Positions 1 to 8,332 of a DNA stretch of 40,727 nt are shown here, in pieces. The notes beneath the pieces were generated by a model. It did not search any database. It was not told the DNA's origin and saw nothing but the letters and a program-made list of their open reading frames with translations. Both the position numbers and the translations under genes were made by a program. The number at the start of each line of letters is the position of its first letter. Position 1 is the stretch's first letter. Origin of the DNA: Rhodospirillaceae bacterium (GTDB lineage Bacteria > Pseudomonadota > Alphaproteobacteria > UBA828); the NCBI GenBank assembly GCA_002717225.1, contig PBDG01000011.1, positions 1 through 40,727 of the forward strand, written 5' to 3'.

Positions 1-501
1 ATCGTGAGGCCATTTACCAGTGTGATACCACTGCCCTTCAAAACCACCTAGACCTTCAAATTGGGGTTCGTTTATCGCAGAAAGACAACCAGTAGCCATC
101 AAACAATAGGTTGCCGAAACTAAAAATCCATCTTCTGTCTTAACTACCCAGCGGCTTACTTTCTCATTGAAGTGCGCAGAGACAACCTTGGACTCCAATT
201 GAATGTCGCTTAGCAAGGAAAAACGATCCGCTACATACTCAAGATAACTTAAAATTTCTGGTTGCGTGGCAAACCTCTCTGTCCAATTCCACTCCTGTTG
301 AAGCTCCTCAGAAAACTGATAGGAATACTCTACGCTATCAGTATCACAACGTGCACCAGGGTATCGGTTCCAGTACCAAGTACCACCGACACCTTTTCCC
401 GCCTCTAGAACAAGCGTGGAGAGTCCAAGTCTGCGAAGGCTATACAACATATATAGGCCTGCAAATCCTGCTCCAACAATTACAGCATCATATTCACGCA
501 T
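1..501 (-). CDS. Flavin-containing (Baeyer-Villiger-type) monooxygenase, N-terminal part; C-terminus lies outside the window
   Basis: Reverse-strand reading from ATG at 501 stays open to base 1: MREYDAVIVGAGFAGLYMLYSLRRLGLSTLVLEAGKGVGGTWYWNRYPGARCDTDSVEYSYQF... with GxGxxG FAD motif and the BVMO-like GGTWYWNRYPGARCD signature. Absent from the ORF track because it has no stop in the window. Confidence 0.9.
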   Translation of the reverse strand, partial: MREYDAVIVGAGFAGLYMLYSLRRLGLSTLVLEAGKGVGGTWYWNRYPGARCDTDSVEYSYQFSEELQQEWNWTERFATQPEILSYLEYVADRFSLLSDIQLESKVVSAHFNEKVSRWVVKTEDGFLVSATYCLMATGCLSAINEPQFEGLGGFEGQWYHTGKWPHD

Positions 502-1114
502 CGACTAACCTCCGCCGATTAAAATTTCTCTAGAAAATTTCATTCAGTCATTCGATGATTATTCGTCGCCCATTCTCCTGCTCAAATTCTGATCAAATAG
601 CATATTCTATTCTTTGCAACTGCTCTCGTTGCACTCAAGATAGCCGGTACGGCACCAAGAGGGACACCAAAAACGGTGAGATTCAAAATTGACAATGTTT
701 GAGGGAAGAAGAAGTTACTGTCCAGCAATGGTATCTATCGCGAACCATGGCAAGGCGGATGGCTAATGCCCGTCGGGAATGTAGTTCAAATTTTTTCAAA
801 AAATTAAGACCGCTTGCCAATAAACTGAAGGGACCGACCGGTAATCAAAATATCATGCTGGCAAATCGGGAGGAGAGCGTTGAGTCAAAGAGAAAAGTAT
901 CTCTTGTGGGAATCATATCAACAAACACTTCAGAATATTCTACAGAAACTCGCCGATTATATCGGCGAAGCACGCGACGCAACTTAAATAATAGAACTGG
1001 TAGTTCGCAAAAAATTTACGGAACCACAACGAAAAAGCTTATTGAATAAATTATTATCGGTCAAAATATTTTCATTTATTTCTTAGACGGCTAAGTACGT
1101 ACTCTGCAATTAAT

Positions 1115-1834
1115 CTAGTGAGCACGTTCATTTCCCCAAACCATTACATGTAATTGGGGAAGAACGGTCACAGAAAACCATTTATCGCGAAAGACCCAAT
1201 CCAATAGTAGTCGATACTGTCTCATTAAGACGTCTTCTGATTTTCTGTCTGCCCCCAACATTTTGTTGTTAGGCAAAAAGTTTGGGTTCCCAACTTGTAA
1301 ATACATTGGAATGTCATAGTAACGTTCAGCTGTACTCTTGGCAAAATCGTAATCCTGTTCATTAAATACAGTAACCTTGAGCACTAATTTAGGTCCAACA
1401 CTCTCAGCAACGCATTTGTCAAATTTTTCCCAATCTACTGCCTCCGAGGAAGAAGGTCCCTTGGGGCTGAGAAAAAGCCAATCCAATTTACGAAACCATT
1501 TGCGGGGAATAGATCCCTGGGTTTCAAGTGCAAAGGTAAAATCCTCTCTCTTTCCCTTATCAAGTAACGGTTCCAGGTCATGCATAGCCGGGTTCCCACC
1601 GGACAAGGTGACAAGAATCGGATTCCCATCGGTATGTTTTTTCACTTCATTTAATATCTCGTCCGAGTTCATCCGCCGCCACTCGCTACTTTGCTCTGGA
1701 AGAACAGCGTACAGTGTATCACACCAAGTACAGCGGTAATCGCATCCCCCGGTACGAACAAATACCGTAGGTAATCCTATAAGTGCTCCCTCTCCCTGAA
1801 CAGTCGGTCCGAAAATTTCTGAAACACGAATCAT
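1115..1834 (-). CDS. queE: 7-carboxy-7-deazaguanine synthase QueE (radical SAM)
   Basis: EIFGPTVQGEGALIGLPTVFVRTGGCDYRCTWCDT: CX3CX2C radical SAM motif and QueE N-terminus; next to queD and queC. Confidence 0.93.
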   Translation of the reverse strand: MIRVSEIFGPTVQGEGALIGLPTVFVRTGGCDYRCTWCDTLYAVLPEQSSEWRRMNSDEILNEVKKHTDGNPILVTLSGGNPAMHDLEPLLDKGKREDFTFALETQGSIPRKWFRKLDWLFLSPKGPSSSEAVDWEKFDKCVAESVGPKLVLKVTVFNEQDYDFAKSTAERYYDIPMYLQVGNPNFLPNNKMLGADRKSEDVLMRQYRLLLDWVFRDKWFSVTVLPQLHVMVWGNERAH

Positions 1835-1843
1835 TTTATTGCC

Positions 1844-2407
1844 TCATGTACCGTTCTCGGTACTGACATAGTCAGAATAACAATTAGGAGTTTCCCGGAC
1901 ACGAACTCGAGTAAGCATCGCTACACCATTGCTACGTTCTCGAACAGGTCCGGCTAATCTATGGAACCAGTGTGCAGCCAAACTCTCGGCCGTTGGCTGT
2001 TGGACAATCACATAAATTTTTGTTGATAGCCGAGTATCTGTGGTTTCACAAAACCCAAATTGTTCAAGTTTGTCAGCGATACTTGAAAGCCATACCTCAA
2101 AGTTCACATCCGGGGCGCAAAACATTTTGAGAAGTTCAGCGTCCTCTATTGTGATGATAAACCCGTGATCGCAGGGTTCATCTATGTGCCGCATCATTTC
2201 GTCTTTGAGAAATGAAAAATCTATAACCATATCTGTCTGTTCGCCTGACTCGTGCAATTGCGCGTCACGTGCGCAACAAGTTGCCTCGATCGTATAGCGA
2301 TGACCGTGAAGGTGTCTGCACTTCGATCCATGTGTCATGACACGATGACCGGCATCTATACCGATAAGTCGTGTGACCGAGTAATTTTCGACTGCGGTGC
2401 TTATCAT
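1844..2407 (-). CDS. queD: 6-carboxytetrahydropterin synthase QueD-like
   Basis: DAGHRVMTHGSKCRHLHGHRYTIEA: Cys-x3-HGH zinc/catalytic motif of the QueD/PTPS family; operonic with queE/queC. Confidence 0.9.
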   Translation of the reverse strand: MISTAVENYSVTRLIGIDAGHRVMTHGSKCRHLHGHRYTIEATCCARDAQLHESGEQTDMVIDFSFLKDEMMRHIDEPCDHGFIITIEDAELLKMFCAPDVNFEVWLSSIADKLEQFGFCETTDTRLSTKIYVIVQQPTAESLAAHWFHRLAGPVRERSNGVAMLTRVRVRETPNCYSDYVSTENGT

Positions 2408-2467
2408 ACTTCATGGATTCCTTTTTCTATGCTAGCTAACCGGCAAAGGATAAGCGTGCGTCTCGCG

Positions 2468-3187
2468 TCAATTTATCGCAATAGATGTCGATGAGTTCCG
2501 ATATTCTTGATACCCCGACTTCCGAAGATCGCAGGCTGGGCAGGCAGCGCATCCGTACCCCCATTCGTGCCGGTTTGTGCGATCGCCGAAATAACACGAA
2601 TGCGTGTCTTCAAGAATCAGGCTTACTAGTTCTGAACCGCCAAGTTGTTCCGCGAGTTGCCAGGTTTGAGATTTGTTGATCCACATAAGGGGCGAGTCGA
2701 TCACGAAACGACCATCCATCCCGATATTAAGTGCCAGTTGCATCGCCTTAAGTGCGTCGTCGCGACAATCTGGGTATCCGGAGAAATCTGTCTCACACAT
2801 TCCACCAACAATATGCTTGGCGGCGCGTCTGTAGGCTACAGCGCCTGCCATTGTCAGAAAGATTAAATTTCGACCCGGGACAAAAGTTGATGGCAAACCG
2901 TTTTCTTCCATCTGGATTGCCGTGTCACGCGTAAGCGCAGTCTCGCTAATTTCACCAAGAACCGATATATCAATCATTTGATCCTGGCCAAGTTTGTCCC
3001 GCCAATTTGGAAAATCGTCCTTGATCCTATCTAAGATCCGAGGCCGACACTCAAGTTCAACAGAGTGGCGTTGTCCGTAATCAAAACCTATTGTCTCAAC
3101 TTGAATATATTGCTCCAAAGCCCATGCAAGACAGGTGGTGCTGTCCTGCCCCCCTGAGAAAAGTACCAGAGCCTTTTGATCCCTCAT
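2468..3187 (-). CDS. queC: 7-cyano-7-deazaguanine (preQ0) synthase QueC
   Basis: [22 protein letters not shown]-loop and C-terminal zinc cysteines (HSCYFGD...[11 protein letters not shown]). Confidence 0.95.
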   Translation of the reverse strand: MRDQKALVLFSGGQDSTTCLAWALEQYIQVETIGFDYGQRHSVELECRPRILDRIKDDFPNWRDKLGQDQMIDISVLGEISETALTRDTAIQMEENGLPSTFVPGRNLIFLTMAGAVAYRRAAKHIVGGMCETDFSGYPDCRDDALKAMQLALNIGMDGRFVIDSPLMWINKSQTWQLAEQLGGSELVSLILEDTHSCYFGDRTNRHEWGYGCAACPACDLRKSGYQEYRNSSTSIAIN

Positions 3188-3198
3188 CGCGAACTCCG

Positions 3199-4320
3199 TC
3201 AGTTTGTATGACTTGTCTGCGGCTCAATTTCGTCCGCGATAAATTTTAGTTTCATATTCTCTTCATCGTCTCCTCCTTGATCGCGTACGATGCGAACCAA
3301 AAAATCACTTAGCAGTCGTATATCTGGAGCGGTATTTTGAAGTTTGTTCCAAGGCCGATCTTCACCAGGAAACTTCCAATACCCAGAAGTCCACGCTACG
3401 TGCTCTTTCAAACACATTATCTTGTCTGCAAATGAATTCCGGTCACGAGCGGCGTGCCGAGCATAGGCCATTTCCATAGCGTAGCCCATTGACTGAATAC
3501 CTGCACCGTGGACCAAGCGCGATGTTTTTGGATTCATCCCCCCCCAAGCTTCAGGAAATACGTCCTGAACGGCACCATAGAAATCACTTATTAAACTAAA
3601 GGCACGGTCTTCACCGTCCGGCATATGAATAAACTCACGAATGGCTCCGTTGCTTCTTGAATTCATTATTGTTTTCTGAATCGCATTGCTTGACAAAATC
3701 CCGGAGGGATTTGTGTGCTGACGTATTACGCTAAAAAGTGAAGATTTTTTGTCAAAATTAAGCCTGGCAGTGAGGGCCGCGGCAAAAGACCTATTTGATA
3801 ACCGATAGGGAAGCCCTTTAACCGAAGGTAGTAGTTCATATATCAACTCTTTTGGAAGTGGGCGGGTATTATTAATTAAAATAAATTGGCGCCTTAATTC
3901 CTCCTCGTCCTTGCAAACGATTGCAGACACAAAAATTTGAAAATCGCGATCTGCAAGAGGCTGCAGGGCAGACAATCGTTGTTGACCATCAACAATCAAG
4001 CCACACGGGCCATTAGAAATATCAATTGTGACTTTTGCAGTGCCATCATTCGTATCGGTCATGGTCACACCATTCACGAAGGCGAGCACAACAGAATTCG
4101 GCAAAACAGCTTCATCACGCTTAAGGTAATCTCGTATTTCATGGATATGAGTTGAGATTTTTGGGCGCTGAAAGCCGAACAAATCACCCTGCTCAGAACG
4201 TCCTGCTCGCTTGACTTCTGCAAGTTCGAACACTTCTTGTGCGGTCGCGGCGAATACAAAAACGTCGTGTTTTTTACTCTGCCGCGCTTTGATCGCTTTG
4301 AAACTCAGATTCTGTGTCAT
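3199..4320 (-). CDS. dpdB: DGQHR-domain (DndB/ParB-like) protein, DpdB paralog a
   Basis: [34 protein letters not shown] and [20 protein letters not shown] motifs; next to TGT-like dpdA; clear paralog of 5629..6747. Confidence 0.82.
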   Translation of the reverse strand: MTQNLSFKAIKARQSKKHDVFVFAATAQEVFELAEVKRAGRSEQGDLFGFQRPKISTHIHEIRDYLKRDEAVLPNSVVLAFVNGVTMTDTNDGTAKVTIDISNGPCGLIVDGQQRLSALQPLADRDFQIFVSAIVCKDEEELRRQFILINNTRPLPKELIYELLPSVKGLPYRLSNRSFAAALTARLNFDKKSSLFSVIRQHTNPSGILSSNAIQKTIMNSRSNGAIREFIHMPDGEDRAFSLISDFYGAVQDVFPEAWGGMNPKTSRLVHGAGIQSMGYAMEMAYARHAARDRNSFADKIMCLKEHVAWTSGYWKFPGEDRPWNKLQNTAPDIRLLSDFLVRIVRDQGGDDEENMKLKFIADEIEPQTSHTN

Positions 4321-5632
4321 TTAATGGGTGGCTTTCTAGTTGGGCAATGTGTTTGCCATAGACAGCTAGGTTATGAATTCCCCGTCTCTTGTTTCGGTTA
4401 CTTGCTCGAAAAATGACAACATCTATCGATATAGATTGGCAAATATTACAATCACAATATTTCCATGGTCTTGCGGATAGAGTGCGTGCGGTACGTTCTC
4501 GCACCGCATCAATCTTCTTTTTATCACGATCCGTTAAACCATTATCCCGCCCGAATATTAGTGCTTTATTGTAATGAATGACGGCATCCAGTGCCTCTTC
4601 CATCGCAGCCTCATTACGGTCATAGGCTCGTACTAAATCCAATGCGGTACTTTCCCTATTTTGCAAATCTTCCTGAGAATATGCTCCCTCTTTTACGAGT
4701 CTCATAAGGGCATTATTCTCCAGAGCCTGAGGAATTCTAATGGCTGTAAAATATTCAAGTTTTTTACCATCAGAAGGCATGAAATAATTATATCTGGTAT
4801 CTTTAAAAGCACGAATGAGCGGCGATGTGGTATCAAAACTAGACAATTTGTGCCTAAGGAATTCTGTAATCTGATCTGCTTTGGCAAACCCTAAGATGTG
4901 AAGTTGCGGCTTTTCTCCGATCTCATCACGAATGGCATCCAGAACAATATGTATTTGATGGGCTTTGAGGGGTGCCATACCACCAACAGCAAGATACTGA
5001 TAACCCATAGAAACAAGTTCGTTTGCGGCACTGGCCATGGATAGCGGAGACCACCCCTGAATAACACCGACCGGTGTAAATTGATTTCCAAGACGCTGGC
5101 TTCGTTCCAAAAATTCTCGAGCATTAGACAATGTGAGTTCATATCTACGACGGTTTTCAATATCCCCTGGTAGATTGGAGTTAGCTTTTGATTTTTCTTC
5201 AGAGGTGGACAACACTTCAAATGCAAAAATAATGTGATCGACCGAACATCCATGGGTGAAGCGCCCATCGCCATAAAAATCAACGGTATCTTCTGCCGTA
5301 AACGGTGGTTCGGTCATCTTATGATATGTGAACGCTCCACAATCGCCAAAAACCAATGAATTTGGGTAATCCTTTTCGTGATATCGCAGAAATTCCCTGG
5401 CACCGACCCTTCGGAATCGCATGGCCTGGGACTCACTGTATTTTCCCGAAAACATCCCTCCAACAATTCCGCGAGAAACTAAAATTCCATCATACGGCGC
5501 GTATCCGAGAAGCTCATGTGGAAACACGTCATCCCAATATATTTCACGTTCCGGCGGAGAACGGTCCGTCAAAAAATCGTAGTTTGGGTCAACATAATCC
5601 AGGCTATCCGCGAATATGAATTTCATATTCAA
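4274..5632 (-). CDS. dpdA: TGT-like DNA 7-deazaguanine transglycosylase DpdA
   Basis: TGT-fold sequence (LVFGDCGAFTYHK, GVIQGWSPLSMASAANELVSMGYQYLAVGGMAPLKAHQI) and C-terminal zinc site YCDCNICQS...H; sits among queE/D/C and DGQHR genes. Confidence 0.88.
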   Translation of the reverse strand: MNMKFIFADSLDYVDPNYDFLTDRSPPEREIYWDDVFPHELLGYAPYDGILVSRGIVGGMFSGKYSESQAMRFRRVGAREFLRYHEKDYPNSLVFGDCGAFTYHKMTEPPFTAEDTVDFYGDGRFTHGCSVDHIIFAFEVLSTSEEKSKANSNLPGDIENRRRYELTLSNAREFLERSQRLGNQFTPVGVIQGWSPLSMASAANELVSMGYQYLAVGGMAPLKAHQIHIVLDAIRDEIGEKPQLHILGFAKADQITEFLRHKLSSFDTTSPLIRAFKDTRYNYFMPSDGKKLEYFTAIRIPQALENNALMRLVKEGAYSQEDLQNRESTALDLVRAYDRNEAAMEEALDAVIHYNKALIFGRDNGLTDRDKKKIDAVRERTARTLSARPWKYCDCNICQSISIDVVIFRASNRNKRRGIHNLAVYGKHIAQLESHPLNDTESEFQSDQSAAE

Positions 5633-6747
5633 TCCTGTGATGCCGCAAAATCTAATTGAACGAGCAATTCAGCAAGAGACTTAATATGCTTGGGCAAATT
5701 CTGTACTTCATTCCACCGAAGTCCCAATCCCTCCCATGTTCCTTCAGTCCAACGACAGTGTTGTTCAATTCTATGTAATGCCTCTCTTACTTCTTGCTGA
5801 GGGTTATTGGACTTGTGTACCCGCGGCATTATTCGATCCATGAGTACGCCCATTGCTTCTATGCCTGCCGAATGCATTAAGCGACTCTCGGTGGGTTTCT
5901 TGCCCCACGCATCTGGGAACTCATCTTTTACGGCACTCCAGTAAATACACATGACCCGATACATGGCATCAACATTAGAATTTCCTTCGCCGAGATTCTT
6001 GAACAGCGAAAGCGCCCCATAATTGTTAATGGACCGTTTCATAACGTTGATCAGTGCAGTGTCATGAATTACCGCTTTTTTATTTGGGTCTTCGGCGGAA
6101 ATTCGCTTGATCAAATCATGGAACGGTGAGGAAGGATCTCGATTAAGAAGATTACATAGTTCGCTTGGTATTTTACGCGCTGTTAGGTCTGGTGGTAATT
6201 CCGCATCAATTTCAGGCAATAATTCATTGATAAGTCGAACCGGGAGTGGTTTTGCTTTGTTGACCAATATGAATTGCTCACGCTGCATTTCTAGGTCAAC
6301 TGCAGCAAACCCGACGACCGGTACTGGGATTTTTTGATTAGTGGTCTTGGATAGCGCCAATGACCGTTGTTGACCATCAACGATCCAAGCCATTCGCTTG
6401 CCCTCTTCGCGAATTGGAATTTGGAGGGTTCCAATACTCGAAATATTCATCAGACCCTTAGGTGAGGGACCGCGAGATTGCTTGAACAATGAATCAGATG
6501 AGAGCGCGAGAATAATGGCATTGGGAAACAAAACACTACCTCGGTTCAAATACTCCACAATTTGATTGACGTGACGTTGAATCTCTTTTCGCTGAAAACC
6601 TTTTAGATCATCTGCCTCGTCTCGATAGATGCGACTAATTTCTGCTACTTTCAATATGTCGGATCCTCGAAGAAAGAATGAATACACTGTCAATCCGTCT
6701 CCTTGGCTTGTCCGAAGCGCGCGAACCGAAATTACCTTTTTTTTCAT
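5629..6747 (-). CDS. dpdB: DGQHR-domain (DndB/ParB-like) protein, DpdB paralog b
   Basis: MAWIVDGQQRSLAL, QFILVNKAKPLPVRLINELLP and FPDAWGKKPTESRLMHSAGIEAMG motifs; 4-bp ATGA-type overlap with dpdA. Confidence 0.82.
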   Translation of the reverse strand: MKKKVISVRALRTSQGDGLTVYSFFLRGSDILKVAEISRIYRDEADDLKGFQRKEIQRHVNQIVEYLNRGSVLFPNAIILALSSDSLFKQSRGPSPKGLMNISSIGTLQIPIREEGKRMAWIVDGQQRSLALSKTTNQKIPVPVVGFAAVDLEMQREQFILVNKAKPLPVRLINELLPEIDAELPPDLTARKIPSELCNLLNRDPSSPFHDLIKRISAEDPNKKAVIHDTALINVMKRSINNYGALSLFKNLGEGNSNVDAMYRVMCIYWSAVKDEFPDAWGKKPTESRLMHSAGIEAMGVLMDRIMPRVHKSNNPQQEVREALHRIEQHCRWTEGTWEGLGLRWNEVQNLPKHIKSLAELLVQLDFAASQD

Positions 6748-6748
6748 T

Positions 6749-7699
6749 TTATTTTCCTAATTTCTTCGAGTGCATCTCGACTGCTTGTTTATATAGATTT
6801 TTAAATCTCCCTTGTTCACAAGCAATTTTGTGATGATCCCGCAAACGCCGAAGCAATTTCCCCGACCCTCCACCATAATTTTCTATATCAATAGAAATCA
6901 GACTGAGAATGTTTTCGTTGGTCTCAACAGGGCGTTTAATCCTTTTTGGAGGAGTCCAATTTCTGATTGCATCAGCAACGGCGTCTTGATCATTTCTAGC
7001 GTTAACACCAAGTGTCGTTGGATTTTCGATTACAAGGTCCACATAATGCCGCATTGCACGTTGCGAGAAATCTCCCATTGCGCCCTTGTAAGTGCTGTTT
7101 GGCCCATTTAATTTACTGTCATATGGCATAATGCATTGTTTAAATTTATCATCAAAAATGTCTTCTAGACCGCGTCCAAAAAACCGTACCATATCAATTT
7201 TTTTTTCGTGAATTCTCCCTATATCGTTTCGCACCATCTTGGCATAATTTTTTGACAAGGCAAAAAGTAGAACGCATTCCGAATTTTTATTATCGTTTAC
7301 TATATTAGCAATGGTCCGACCACCTCGTCTTGATGTGATCAAATCCCACCAACGCGTAGGGGACCAAGTATCATCCGATATTTTTTTAATAACACTGTCA
7401 GGACCATATGAAATTGTAAGATTGTAAGGTGTAATAGGTTCATTTCGACTACTAACTAAACCCATACCCGCAGATATGATCCACAAAGGCGCATCAAGTA
7501 TTCGCGCGGCAGCGGTGGCCTCTCGGTATGAACGACCAGCATACAGATCGTAAGCCTCAACCCTCATTTTGCTAAGGTCTACGCACTGTATCCATTTCTC
7601 AGCAACTTCTGTTATTGATCCAGTTTGCAGTTCTCTTACACAGAGAGACGGAGGGTGTCGTTTTCTGCTCGTGCACGTCGTGACTAAGCAAAAATTCAT
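6749..7699 (-). CDS. Candidate DpdC (conversion of dPreQ0 to dADG), YaaA/DUF6884-like N-terminus
   Basis: MNFCLVTTCTSRKRHPP...DLYAGRSYREATAAARILDAPLWIISAGMGLVSSRNEPITPYNLT: looks like a DUF6884/YaaA-type domain. The name rests on position in the modification operon and remembered family features. Confidence 0.5.
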   Translation of the reverse strand: MNFCLVTTCTSRKRHPPSLCVRELQTGSITEVAEKWIQCVDLSKMRVEAYDLYAGRSYREATAAARILDAPLWIISAGMGLVSSRNEPITPYNLTISYGPDSVIKKISDDTWSPTRWWDLITSRRGGRTIANIVNDNKNSECVLLFALSKNYAKMVRNDIGRIHEKKIDMVRFFGRGLEDIFDDKFKQCIMPYDSKLNGPNSTYKGAMGDFSQRAMRHYVDLVIENPTTLGVNARNDQDAVADAIRNWTPPKRIKRPVETNENILSLISIDIENYGGGSGKLLRRLRDHHKIACEQGRFKNLYKQAVEMHSKKLGK

Positions 7700-8332
7700 T
7701 ATCTAGAAACCCTCACGTGCGCAAATACACTAACAATAAATAACTTACAGTTTGGGGTGCTATCAACTCCAAAATAACTGACTTAATGACTATTCCATAG
7801 TGGCTCACATTTCGGCCAGAACTCGCAAAAGGGCAGGGCAACTCGATACTGAATTTCACGAGGAGCGCCTGATCCCGGCACTTGGGGAAGCCTCCACGGC
7901 GAATAGTGAAAGTTAAGCTATTGGCTTTTCTTCAAGCGACGATATTCATCCGACAATAAAACAATTCATTACGTGAAGCTGTTCATTGAAGAGTTTCTAC
8001 AGCCAGAACTGACTGCCAAGTGTTCCCCGGCCTTCGTGACTGTTAACAATGACTACCCCCTAGTTTGAATTCCCGTCCATAAGGGTTGTTTGTCTATCTC
8101 GAGCAACAATCGTAATTTGTCGGTCAGCATTGGATTGCTTTATACGATTTTAGGTGACGAGAATAAGAAATCCGGTCGTTCAACAATCGAAAGTACCTAC
8201 TGTCTTTGATGTGCGGGTTTAATGTTGCTGGTCAAACATTAATCCTGTTAACCTTGCTCGCGCAATTGTTGCTGAGAAGCAACCAGCGCCTATTTTATAG
8301 AGTGCGTGTGCGTTAGGTAGTCGGTTATAGAG

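Noticed and set aside
699-1049. 116-aa plus-strand ORF in the left intergenic region
   Set aside because: Arg/Asn/Thr-rich with no motif; the overlapping 35-aa frame with an RBS looks more protein-like, so this one was not called.
3199-6747. DndB of a phosphorothioation (Dnd) system
   Set aside because: DGQHR domain is shared, but no dndC/D/E are present and the neighbours are queCDE and a TGT-like DpdA.
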